Shown: positions 23,096 through 33,434 of the stretch, piece after piece
Layout of the letters: the number at the start of each line of letters is the position of its first letter
How positions within the stretch are numbered: the first letter of the stretch is position 1
The notes under the pieces: generated by a model
Told to the model about the DNA's origin: nothing
What the model saw: only the letters and a program-made list of their open reading frames with translations
Databases searched by the model: none
NCBI GenBank assembly: GCA_946811695.1
Contig: OX328124.1
Coordinates: 29,320,148-29,384,147 of the forward strand
Source: Gonocerus acuteangulatus
Lineage: Eukaryota; Arthropoda; Insecta; Hemiptera; Coreidae
Length of the DNA: 64,000 bases
Direction: 5' to 3'
Translations under genes and position numbers: made by a program

Positions 23096-23689
23096 TAATG
23101 AAAACGGACATGATTTTATTTTCCACTGTCTTATCTTTGTTATTTAAGGGAGCAGGGCATAGTGCCCAATGAATCGAAAAATCCACATTAAGAACCTGTT
23201 GTTAAGTAAATTTAATAAAAAAAAAATGGACATGGTGTCCTTTACCTCCGGGGTACAGATTTATATTATGCAAATTTGCTTTTCTGGAACCAAAAATGAT
23301 TAATAGTCAAATTTCCTAAAGAGATTTATCCTAAAATATTGAGAAACAGTTCATATTGGGAAATCAATTATTATTCGGCATATTATCAACGAGGAACTAC
23401 AATTTACAAATAGAAAATGCAGATTTAATTAAAAAAAATTCAAAAAACTTAAAAACCTACTTTAATAAGAATCATATTTCATATCTTCATATCTTGAAGA
23501 AAAATGAGTAACCATTACGCACAGAAAACGTACATCAGCGGAAATTACTCGCCCGGCCTCTTTGACGTCTGCTCGGAATGCTCTATTATGAAACAAAAAT
23601 TCGTTCTCATTTACTATCTATTTCATTATTCTTCAAGACAATAAGCAATAAAACACTGAAGAAAACAAACGTACAGAACCGTTCAGAAC

Positions 23690-24285
23690 AAAGAAACCAT
23701 CACTTTCTACGTTTTAAGCACTTATTTCTCCGACTGAGATTTTTATGGAGCACATTAGTCAGCATTTGACTGATTACTGTACGTTTACCGCGATTTCTAA
23801 ACCGTTTTCGATATATTTAAGAAAATCCTAAAACTGTTCATGACTGTTAATTAAAGTTTCAACTAAATCCATCGCTTCTAAGTACCCCAAACGCAAATTA
23901 GTAAGGAAAAGTCGTTGTATCCACTTTTATCGAAAACGATTCCAGGTATCGTTTTAAATATATAAAAAGTGTAAAAACATATAGAAAGTGTACCTTTAAG
24001 TGTATTACCTCAAAAACGTAAGCAATACAATTTGTTTCACGCGAATTTCGCACAAAAAAACCTGTAATGGCGGACGAATTTGTAGCAAATTCAATCGAAA
24101 TCGGACATTTTTTGGGGACATTTGTATCTATATAAAAATATACAAAGTTTAACCAATGTTATTTTCGTAATCTGTGAGTTCTGAATTGTGGGAATTTCTA
24201 CTCGGCACTTCCAGATTGCTGCATAAGGTCGATGTCATAAGCGCCCCCCCCCCCATGGAGGGAGGGAGGAAACGCGCTAAAAAGG
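23690..24285 (-). repeat. H1 family, divergent copy with 5' end
   Basis: On the minus strand it starts TTTTAGCGCGTTTCCTCCCT, passes GGAAGTGCCGAGTAGAAATT and a short TATATTTTTATATAG remnant of the (TA)n, then runs into the H1 interior (AAACGGTTTAGAAATCGCGG). The 3' hairpin end is not clear. Bases 24286-25026 are unassigned. Confidence 0.65.
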
Positions 24286-25026
24286 AAGTGAAACCTATCA
24301 AATAAACACTAGATACAGTAGATAAATTTTGTATGGCTTCTGAAAAAGCAAAAAGAGACGCTTCTGAAGTATTGTTTTCGTTCCAATGATGGAGATTTAT
24401 TGAGATTTTCTATAATAAACTTCCGAAATGATATCAGGAATCAAGCATTGGGGATAACAAGCTGAGATGAAGCAGTTCCTTGATGACTAATCGGTATTTT
24501 TTCTCCAGGGCGTCCGAACTACAATGAAATACCCAAGGTCTGCTGGCGGCTTCCTGCCCTCCCCGTGTGCATGGACTATTTTAGCACGAGGAAAGGAGTG
24601 GGCTGCAGATACCCCATAGGAAGGCAATGCTCCTAGAATACATCTTTTTACAAGCAGCTCTTCTTTGAAGCTCTATATTTATGATTATACAACATTATCA
24701 TATATCAGATAAAAGAGTCCAACATAAAATACACATTTCAAGAATAAAAATGGAGGTAGTCAATTCTTATGGACAAACTCCAGATACATGGAGAATCGAA
24801 GTGTTAAAGTGAAAACACTCCTTGCCGATGGTTGTAAATTCGATGCCCGCTATCGGTGATGGCTTTCATTGGAAAAAAGAAAAGGCATCAGCTCTATCCT
24901 GGCTAGGAAAAAATGGTAATGTGTGGTACTTATAAATGGGCGTTAAACATTTAAGTAATAAACCAATTAGCGAACTAGAAAATATGGTTATATTTTTAGT
25001 TGTAATTTTTGTTATATTTATTTTGA

Positions 25027-25197
25027 GGGTCTCCCCGTGGTCTACTGGCTAACGCATTAGTTTCTCATGCGGGAGATGGTGGATTCGATTCCCACCGGCG
25101 GCAGGGATTTTCTCATCTCATGGCTCGTTGAGAAAATTCCTCGCTCCACCAGGATGTCGGCACTAATGGCCGAGACGTCAATGCGCCGTAAAAAACT
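25027..25197 (+). mobile_element. tRNA-derived SINE
   Basis: The head TCCCCGTGGTCTACTGGCTA, then ACGC, is a pol III A-box; GTGGATTCGATTCCCACCGG holds the B-box and T-arm. A body with GGGATTTTCTCATCTCATGG follows, then the tail domain GGCACTAATGGCC, GCGCCGTAAAAAAC and the end. It is the sense-strand family member of those at 49243, 56626 and 61712. Confidence 0.8.
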
Positions 25198-25338
25198 GAA
25201 CGCTTGATTTTGCGGAATTAATGCATGAGAACTGAAGAGGCGCACTTTTCATGTTTGGCCTTGACACCCCTGCCGTGCCGGATTGTCAAGCGTGCCGGAC
25301 CACAGGATGCCGGATTAGAGGAAGTGTACTGTGTGAGA

Positions 25339-25340
<2 letters not shown>

Positions 25341-25370
<30 letters not shown>
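25341..25370. repeat. (TA)n microsatellite
   Basis: A 30-bp (TA)n run. The surrounding 25198-26029 has open frames on both strands across the (TA)n but no recognised domain; I could not assign it. Confidence 0.9.
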
Positions 25371-25372
<2 letters not shown>

Positions 25373-26029
25373 CCTGACCGTCCCTAGGCCAACCCAGCCT
25401 TTAATAAATTTATCAATGTTTGGAAGTCTAGTTGGACTAGTCGGAACATTTAGAGGGACGACTCGAAGGTCCGACATCCGACTGACAACGGAGTTGGAGC
25501 GTGAATGGGGTAGTCGGATCAAAGTCGTCCAACTTAACTCTATCAGTGCATTTTTGGCTCAGGGGCAACGTACGCAGTCCTGAAAACAGACGAGGACTAA
25601 TGTTGGATCGCAAGTCGGAGCGTAAGTGGAGTCGACTATCCAAGTAGTAGTCCAACTGCAAAACGGAAGGCGAATGGCCTGCTTTATCCGAGCCCCAACG
25701 TTTCGCTGACTACTTATTACCAAGACGGCTAACACCTCTTAATGAATTTACTTTTCTATCATACACGCCACTATCCCCGCATTTCGCATCAAGTGCACCT
25801 GTTCGCCAATACTTGAACCCTGTTGCAGAAAGAACCCGCTAGAAGGGTGCCTGCCGAATGAAGGCTACTAGAGCTAAAATAGAGAGGGAGGCTGATGATA
25901 TTAATAGTGCGGGCTGGCACCCCGTGCTACCCTTCCCTCCTGTGTCTATCTCGCCTTTCACTAATCCTCCACAATCAAACATCCGATTAGATCAAATCTC
26001 GAATGGTTCATAAGCTCGCGTCTTTTTTA

Positions 26030-26134
26030 GCTCGGTTCCTCCCTCCCTCCATAAGGAGGATACCGGCTTATGACGTTGACCTCAAGATGCAATCCGGAAG
26101 TGCCGACTAGAAAAGTTTACGTTTCGGAACCTAA

Positions 26135-26196
<62 letters not shown>

Positions 26197-26200
26197 CATA
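26030..26200 (+). repeat. H1 family 5' end with (TA)n
   Basis: GCTCGGTTCCTCCCTCCCTC, GAAGTGCCGACTAGAAAAGT and then (TA)n. The copy stops at the microsatellite. Confidence 0.75.
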
Positions 26201-26245
26201 TAAAAAATAGAATGACTTAGGATGAAAAACTGGTCATAAACCTCC

Positions 26246-26658
26246 ACAGTAGTGATGGATCGATTCCTCTGGGCTCAGGAGATCTATCTGCAAAATGGAT
26301 CGATTCCTCTGGGCTCAGGAGATCTATCTGCAACATGGATCGATTCCTCTGGGCCCAGGAGATCTATCTGCAACATGGATCGATTCCTCTGGGCTCAGGA
26401 GATCTATCTGCAACATGGATCGATTCCTCTGGGCTCAGGAGATCTATCTGCAACATGGATCGATTCCTCTGGGCCCAGGAGATCTATCTGCAACATGGAT
26501 CGATTCCTCTGGGCTCAGGAGATCTATCTGCAACATGGATCGATTCCTCTGGGCCCAGGAGATCTATCTGCAACATGGATCCATGTAACGAGTACCTACG
26601 AATTTCGATTTTCATTTCGAATCAAATCGTTTCAAATTCGAAAATCGCCCATCACTAC
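26246..26658. mobile_element. hAT-like MITE carrying a 40-bp tandem array
   Basis: TAGTGATGGATCGATTCC on the left and AATCGCCCATCACTA on the right are inverted termini of hAT style (TAGTGATGG). I found no matching 8-bp TSD. The 40-bp array listed separately fills most of it. Confidence 0.5.
26254..26578. repeat. 40-bp tandem repeat, eight copies
   Basis: The unit starts ATGGATCGATTCCTCTGGGC and ends in GATCTATCTGCAAC. Eight near-identical copies occur, with a C/T alternation (GGGCTC or GGGCCC). All three plus frames stay open because 40 bp shifts the frame, giving three spurious proteins. Bases 26660-27370 after it hold no recognised feature. Confidence 0.97.
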
Positions 26659-27380
26659 AACGGATCGATCGTTCAAGTCGATTTGAATACTTGTTAATAT
26701 TGATATCTGTAACCTAAAAGTATAAACATTTAAGACTATTTTTCATCGAAAATAATATATAATGAAACTGCTACAGTTACATCATATTAGGATATATGGT
26801 TATTATTACATATATGAAAACAATTGTTATACAAATTAAGAGCACTGTTTGAAGCCCTATTTTTATTATAATACCTCTATCAAAAATAGTTGGAGAAACG
26901 GGATGAATGGAATCTTTGTATAATGTTATTGTTGTATTGAAAGTATGTTACTGGACATAGGACAATGTACCATATCAAGTGGTCCAAAGGTGGTTCCTTG
27001 ACCATTTTAAAAAAAAATTGAAATATTTTTACCACCAATTACACATGGAATCAGTAGTTCAAAACAATTTTTAAATTTTTTTTAGAGTCAACCGTTTGAA
27101 AATTGCAGCCATCTTTGCCTCACCGTGCATACTGATTATTGAGTTTGTAAGAACTTAGGGAAAACTCGTTTTCTCAGGATTGGTAAATCATAGTCTAATA
27201 ATTCAAACACCATTCTTTTCCTTACAGTCTTTTCTATATTGTATGTCTTCTTCATTGTTTGAATATTTTGAAGTCCAATACCTGAAAACTGCCATTGAAA
27301 ACAACTGTTTATATTTCTCAAAATGCCGTTTTTGAGGACAATTTTTTGTCATAAGGAGATGATTATCAAAGTTGATTTTT

Positions 27381-28100
27381 GTCACGATGATAAACCTAGC
27401 TAAGTAGCTTGTATTAAAAGTATTCTTAACCCTGATATTTGTCACGATGATAAACCTAGCTAAGTAGCTTGTATTAAAAGTATTCTTAACCCTGATATTT
27501 GTCACGATGATAAACCTAGCTAAGTAGCTTGTATTAAAAGTATTCTTAACCCTGATATTTGTCACGATGATAAACCTAGCTAAGTAGCTTGTATTAAAAG
27601 TATTCTTAACCCTGATATTTGTCACGATGATAAACCTAGCTATGTAGCTTGTATTAAAAGTATTCTTAACCCTGATATTTGTCACGATGATAAACCTAGC
27701 TAAGTAGCTTGTATTAAAAGTATTCTTAACCCTGATATTTGTCACGATGATAAACCTAGCTAAGTAGCTTGTATTAAAAGTATTCTTAACCCTGATATTT
27801 GTCACGATGATAAACCTAGCTAAGTAGCTTGTATTAAAAGTATTCTTAACCCTGATTTTTGTCACGATGATAAACCTAGCTAAGTAGCTTGTATTAAAAG
27901 TATTCTTAACCCTGATATTTGTCACGATGATAAACCTAGCTAAGTAGCTTGTATTAAAAGTATTCTTAACCCTGATATTTGTCACGATGATAAACCTAGC
28001 TAAGTAGCTTGTATTAAAAGTATTCTTAACCCTGATATTTGTCACGATGATAAACCTAGCTAAGTAGCTTGTATTAAAAGTATTCTTAACCCTGATATTT
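27381..28100. repeat. 60-bp minisatellite, twelve copies
   Basis: Twelve exact-length 60-bp units begin GTCACGATGATAAACCTAGC, with two substitutions noticed (A to T at about 27643, and the single TGATTTTTG variant at 27857). The unit length is a multiple of three, so one minus-strand frame of 280 codons stays open as a 20-residue repeat; this is not evidence of a protein. Bases 28101-28640 beside it are featureless. Confidence 0.98.
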
Positions 28101-28639
28101 GTTCCCTTATTTTTTTATAATTTTTTAAACTTCCTACTTTTGCAATTATTGATAACTTTAGGTTTCAATATCTCTGGTGGGGGACTTGATAAAAATCTTG
28201 TATATTAGAGTACTTTGGTAGCTATGAGTTTTTGAAAATGGTCTTTTTTGCACCTTTTTAGCAATGTGTAAACTTGAATAATTAATTAAAATTTTATTAT
28301 GTTCGAACTTTTTACTTTTAATAACCCTTTTTAAGGTGGTTTAAACCTTTTTATCTATGTCCAGCACAACACATAATATTGTAGTTCTATTTATAATTTG
28401 AATCTAGGCCTACTATTTCTAAAGTTTTCTTATTTTGTTTATTGAATAAAATACTTAATATTATAATGAAATCAACAAGTTAGCAACTATAGTTTTCGTG
28501 TTTAATGGTTTTCGAAGCTTTACCTTGAACGTTTGACACAAATCGATGACTTTTGAGATTTTGTAGCTGGTCCTGGAGATTTGGAAAGTTGGAGATTAAG
28601 TATTTGAATATGTGAAATAAAAAAACACTTTATTTTAAA

Positions 28640-28860
28640 GTATTTTACGCAATCAGGGAATAGTTGGGATTCGGCTAAGAAAACATAAATACGATTTTTG
28701 TAATAGATTCTTTAAAACTGCCCAGGGAGATAGATTCTTTAAAAAGATTGAACCTCGAAGATCGATTCTTTGGGAAGATAGGAGCTTGGAGACCGATTCA
28801 AAAAATCGATATATTCTGTTAAAAACATCGATCATTTAAAAGATTCAGATCGTCCATCCC
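28640..28860 (-). mobile_element. hAT-like terminal fragment
   Basis: Repeated AGATTCTTTAAA and ATCGAT motifs lead to AGATCGTCCATCCCTT, which in reverse (AAGGGATGGACGATCT) is a hAT-like terminus. On the minus strand FLAESQLFPDCVK is a coding-like patch also seen at 30180 and 39000. Confidence 0.4.
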
Positions 28861-29134
28861 TTCTTCAGAGAATAGATTTATTTAAGTCCTCCTGTAAAAC
28901 GTTTTTAATTAATTGTCGCATTTCTATGGAAGTATTGGTATGGTCAATATCCCAGAAATACGTTATTATTTAACCACCATTCAGACGATATAGCACAATG
29001 TCAAATTAGCTATTATGTTAGTTTCTTAAAACTTTCAGATAACAAAAACCATTTCTTGAAGTTTTACTTCACTCAAATACAATTAATTTAGTTGGCACTT
29101 CGTTTAGCTTCATATCAATGATAGGGGGCTAACA

Positions 29135-29643
29135 ACACAGGTCAACGTTTGGTCTAAAAACCACTCGTAGTGGTGAGGTACTTATAGGTTTTTTTGGGGC
29201 GCTGATTACGATTGAGGTTTGTTAACCTTCATCACATCAGATTCAAGATCATTTGAAGGTCAAATAGAGGAAAACACGTTGAAAATTCATTTTTTGGAAG
29301 GCAGTGCGAGTCAAACAAACTACGGGTTCTGACTCGGGGACCTCAAAAACATTCGTATGAATTTTTCCAGATTTTTTCTGCGTTTTTCTCTCTCTTTGAC
29401 CTTTATATGACCACTATGCAGAGGTGTAAAGGTCAAACAAACTACCGGTTCAGGCGAAGGGATTTAAAAAACATACGTATGAATTTTTTCTACGGGTTTT
29501 TTCTCTATTTGCCCTTCAAATGACCTTGAATCTGATGTGATGAAGGTTAACCAACCTGCTCATCTTATCAGCGACCCAAAAACCTCCTAAGGACAATACT
29601 TCTCCTTGGGTTTTTTTTCATTAGATCAAATGTTGGCCTGTGT
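29135..29643. mobile_element. foldback MITE with long inverted repeats
   Basis: ACACAGGTCAACGTTTGGTC on the left mirrors AAATGTTGGCCTGTGT on the right; inside, AACCTTCATCACATCAGATT mirrors AATCTGATGTGATGAAGGTT. There is no coding. Superfamily unresolved. Confidence 0.75.
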
Positions 29644-29743
29644 AATTATTCTGGAGACAATAATCAAAAATTTATATTAAAGCAATTCAACCAAAAGTAA
29701 TAATATCGATTTGGCACAATAATAGATTTTTTTTCTAATTTTA

Positions 29744-29790
29744 GCGCATTTCCTTTCTCCCTTCATAGGGCAGAAGGGCCTCAATATAAA
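29744..29790 (+). repeat. H1 5'-end fragment
   Basis: TTTTAGCGCATTTCCTTTCT then CCCTTCATAGGG: the first 40 bases of H1 only. Bases 29791-30010 are unassigned. Confidence 0.5.
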
Positions 29791-30059
29791 ATTAAACAAG
29801 CCAGTAAGAACTACATATTAAATAAACAACTATTCTACAATCTGCTAATGGACATTTTACGATGAGTAATAAACGTAACAAGCCCCAAGGTTAAAGTGAC
29901 TCATGTTTTGTATTTATTACACTAGATGCACGTGACTCTCCATCACTAAGTAATGTTACATTTTTATTTCTACATTACAAAAAGACATTCACTAATTATA
30001 CTCAGTGTAAGAAGCGTTTAATGAGAAGAAATAATATGTCTAGAAAAATATCATTCATT

Positions 30060-30560
30060 CGTTGGCGGTTCGATCGATTCATTCGATGCTCCGTTTTAGT
30101 TATTATTATTTTTATAATTCCTCTCACTATGAATTCCATTATTGGTTTTAACAATTTTCGATTCATGTTATTAATAAAATTAGGGAAGAGTTGTGATTCC
30201 GCTAAGAACTAAAATCAGATTTTCGTTGAAATCTACATTTCAAACTTTCGGCGTCCTCTTGGCAGCCTTCTTTGCCAATAAATGCCTGGGGATGGTATGG
30301 GCAACATTTACTGTCGTGTGCAAATATCGACTCTACCATCTCAAAATATCGAATATTAAAAGTCTCATTTTTCAGATTTGGGACTTTGCTCTTGGATTGT
30401 GGACTATACGGCTTGTCACAAATTTTCGCAACTCTAACCCCTTTAGAATAGCCTTTAATGGCGTAAATAAAGTATCGAATAAGACACTTTTTCAATATAT
30501 TACTACGTCAATGGATAGAATATGTTCATCCGCTAGTTTGCTCTGATTTTCATATTTGTT
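30060..30560 (-). pseudogene. unrecognised transposon-like coding relic
   Basis: The minus-strand frame at 30202-30495 (97 codons) runs on, after a frame break, into FLAESQLFPNFINNMNRKLL. A similar FLAESQ/FLAECQ patch follows in the same context at about 28655 and 39000, each preceded by aromatic and basic residues. Repetition suggests transposon protein decay products. I do not recognise the family. Bases 30600-31130 are unassigned. Confidence 0.35.
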
Positions 30561-31139
30561 AGTTTGACATGGTAGGGTCGAAATGTTCGCGAGCCGAGCA
30601 AATGATTCAAAATAAAATTTTAAAGTAGTGCTCATCATTTTTAGCATTAGATATCAGACATTAAATAATAAGTTATTCTAGTAAATTTATTAAAAGGACA
30701 AAACGTAATGAAAAAAAACTGGCATCGACATCCTAAATTCATTCGGAGCCTTCTGCTCAAATTCAGGAACATAAATATGCTTTAGCTCCACCCGACACAC
30801 CTATGAAATGTCTTCTTTTTCGTACATGGACACCGCGCATGCACGAACGCCAGCGGTGACTTTTTTGTGACACTTTTTTTATAACGTTTTTTTTTCATTT
30901 TAGTCATCGCTAAAGCATATTAATGCTAAAAATTAGTACAACATTATAACTAAATCGTGAAATTTGGAAGTATTATAAACTACAGAAGTTAAATAGTGAC
31001 ATGAAATCAGTGATACACTGGGCTTGCTCGCTCACTTGATTCCGCAGGAGCAAGCGATAAACCCAATCTCACTCGATCTTCCTCATTTGGAGTGAGTGTG
31101 AGAAAGTAGTGTAATCTTATGTTTTCTAAATTCGATTTT

Positions 31140-31225
31140 CCAAAATGTCTCGCGGGCCGGATCAAATCTTACAAGAGTGCCGGATTCGGCCCGCGGACCG
31201 GTTGTTGTCCACATATGGCCTAGGG
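31140..31225. mobile_element. GC-rich hAT-like terminal fragment
   Basis: TCTCGCGGGCCGGATCAAAT and TTCGGCCCGCGGACCGGTTG resemble the GC-rich subterminal region of hAT elements of Charlie/Tip100 type. Both termini are not visible, so this is tentative. Confidence 0.35.
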
Positions 31226-31365
31226 GAAGTAGGAAGACCACAGACAGCAGTGAGGTGACCATTGTGAAAACATATGACATATTAGAACATTGGATATCCA
31301 TTAGAACATTAGATTAGTACACATCGGCCATTCGTCCTATTGCGTGAGTCCCCAATTGGTAAACC

Positions 31366-32060
31366 TTACCTTAACATCCTGATGAACTTGAGGTATTGCC
31401 TGATCTCCGTTGACGTTCTAATCTCATCTTCATTGAGGTTCCCGAAATGTAGAAACCGTCTACTTTCCAATGCTGCACACTCAAATGTAACATGCTTAGG
31501 TGTCTCCTCCTTTTCCCTACACCACCTGCAGACTGGTGACGATCTGATCCTTATGACATGCATATGCTAATTCATGGTACAATGGCCAGATACTATAACC
31601 ACAACCTCTCTTAGGTCCTTCCTGGCCATTCACAAGAAAACCTCTTTCCTGCTTTTGAGATCTATGAAGGACTTTGTATGTACAATTTTTTGTCCTAACC
31701 AAAGTTTACCGAATTTCTCTCTGGCTCTAATTGCAATTGCCCCTTTAGCACTGGCCACCGACACTCCGACAAAGGGCATTGGGCCAATTGGCACCACTTG
31801 AGAGCCCAAACCAGCTAACCTGTCCGCTCTCTCGTTGCCCAGGATGCCTCGATGTCCTGGTACCTAATAGATGAAAACGTTATTGTTCCGTGCTAAGTAA
31901 TTTAGCCTAATGTCGCATTCTTCAACAATTTTTGACTTAATCTCATGTCGATCTAATGCCCTTAAAGCTGCCTGGCTGTCAGTCAGGATTACCTTCATTT
32001 TCCTGTCATGTGGAATCTATAAAGGAACCGACTCCATGTTATGTTCGACTCCAAGTAGGT
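31366..32060 (-). pseudogene. LINE RNase H and zinc-knuckle relic
   Basis: On the minus strand KVILTDSQAALRALDRHEIK contains the RNase H TDSxAA catalytic Asp. VPGHRGILGNERADRLAGL follows, with the VPGHxGIxGNExAD signature; the preceding Trp codon has become a stop. Further on, CRWCREKEETPKHVTFEC is a CX2CX8HX4C knuckle. This order (RT-RNase H-knuckle) fits RNase H-bearing LINE clades such as R1, I and Jockey relatives. The RT domain lies outside or is lost. Bases 32061-32340 hold nothing recognised. Confidence 0.85.
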
Positions 32061-32339
32061 CTGAGGAAGGTGCCGAGCCTAGACGGAGGCTGTGGATTAT
32101 TGATTTTATAGCGGCCTTTCTCTCCTTCGTGTAATATATATTCCTACACGCTCCTAGGGACATCAATAATATAGGAGAATACTTTAGAGTAAAATTCCAG
32201 CCAAAAATATCAATGTACTTTTATAATTTACCAATTTAAAATTTGCCTATCTTACGAAGTGCAAGATTTTAAGCGCAACAACAGGAAAATGATTGTATCA
32301 CTGTTTATAGCCAATAAAAAAGTTAAAACAAAGGCAAAA

Positions 32340-32570
32340 CCCTTTCAAAAGAACAAAACTAAGAATTTCAAACTTTTAAGTAGATATTTCTCCGTTTGAC
32401 ATCGCTCCATCGAAAATTGCATCAAAAATATTTTAGAGAATTTATACGTTTTCGACTTTGTTCGCGTGATTTTCACTCCGAAAACCATGTAACGAACTTA
32501 TCCTTTCAAATTATACAGAAGATTGTTGAACCAAATTTCATAAAAATTGGACCACTTTTATATATATTGA
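32340..32570 (-). repeat. H1 family fragment
   Basis: TTTTAAGTAGATATTTCTCC, GTTTGACATCGCTCCATCG and AAATTTCATAAAAATTGGAC are the H1 interior in reverse, with a deletion between. Confidence 0.6.
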
Positions 32571-32586
32571 TGTTAATACGGCATTC

Positions 32587-32658
32587 ATTTGTGGGTGATA
32601 TTTCACAAAAGTCATGATGAAGCAGAATGGGATTTCTGCGAAATATCACCCACAAAAA
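32587..32658. repeat. short inverted repeat (17-bp arms)
   Basis: TTTGTGGGTGATATTTC and GAAATATCACCCACAAA are perfect inverted repeats about 40 bp apart. It may be a tiny MITE; no TSD was found. Confidence 0.6.
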
Positions 32659-32790
32659 CCGACCCCTAAAAGAAGAACCCTAAAAAATAATATATATAAA
32701 ACATCTAAATTATCAGAATGAGCCTAGCATAAAACAGTAGGTTCATAAAAGTGGTCAAGTATTACAAGTGAAGAAATAAAGCAGTCAACT

Positions 32791-32990
32791 GCCAATGGTC
32801 ATAGCCATGTTGAACACACCGGTTCCCGTTGATCACTGAAGTTAAGCAACGTCGGGCGTAACCAGCACCTGGGTGACCTACCAAGTGCTGTTGTTATTAT
32901 AAAAGGGTGGCAATCGGTAGATAGCCCGGTGTTAATAACCCAACTGTTGATATGCCGTTAAACACACACAAAAAAAAAAAATAAAAATAC
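32791..32990 (+). mobile_element. 5S rRNA-derived SINE
   Basis: GCCAATGGTCATAGCCATGT, ACACCGGTTCCCGTTGATCA, GAAGTTAAGCAACGTCGGGC and GCACCTGGGTGACC follow 5S rRNA order, including the internal pol III promoter region. It has base changes and a deletion in the distal part, so it is not a functional 5S gene. A non-5S body (AAGGGTGGCAATCGGTAGAT), GTGTTAATAACCC and an A-rich end follow. Confidence 0.85.
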
Positions 32991-33239
32991 AAAATATACA
33001 GTCAACTCTCGATTTGTCAATATTCAAAAGACCGTGAAAAACTGTTTCACTTCCCCACAGTTCGACTTTTATTACATTGATTCATCGAGTTTATAATTAG
33101 GTTTAACTAAATTTAAATGGGAAAAATTAACAAGAAATAGTAGTTAAAATCATATACGTAAAGTTTACTCAAATCCATGTTTATACATTTTGGAGGCTTG
33201 AAGATTTTTTCAAAAACAAAAATCGTTACTTGAACCTTA

Positions 33240-33434
33240 TTTTTTTTATTTATTTTTTTTAACGGCGCATCTACATCTTGGCCATTAGCGCCGGGCTATC
33301 TACAGGTTGCCACCCTTTTCTAATGCCAACAGCACGTGATCGGTCAACCATTCAGGTACTAACCACGCCCGACGTTGCTTAACTTCGGTGATCTACGAGA
33401 ACCGGTGCACTCAACGTGGCTATGCCCGTTGGTT
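33240..33434 (-). mobile_element. 5S rRNA-derived SINE, second copy
   Basis: The minus strand begins GCCAACGGGCATAGCCACGT, continues GAAGTTAAGCAACGTCGGGC and GTGGTTAGTACCTGAATGG, then AAAAGGGTGGCAACCTGTAG, GGCGCTAATGGCC and GCGCCGTTAAAAAA. This copy keeps the full tail domain shared with the tRNA SINEs. It faces the copy 250 bp to its left. Bases 33435-34735 are unassigned AT-rich DNA. Confidence 0.85.

Noticed and set aside
25027..25100. Functional tRNA gene
   Set aside because: A- and B-boxes are present but the cloverleaf is imperfect, and the sequence continues into a SINE body and tail shared with other copies.
26252..26697. Three overlapping frames of 97-144 codons
   Set aside because: All are readings of the 40-bp array in different frames; no start context, domain or codon bias supports a protein.
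27203..28045. 280-codon open frame, the longest in the window
   Set aside because: It is the 60-bp minisatellite read in one frame; the repeat length is a multiple of three, so it stays open without selection.
32791..32900. Functional 5S rRNA gene
   Set aside because: Base changes and a distal deletion, followed by a SINE body and A-rich tail, show it is a SINE head.
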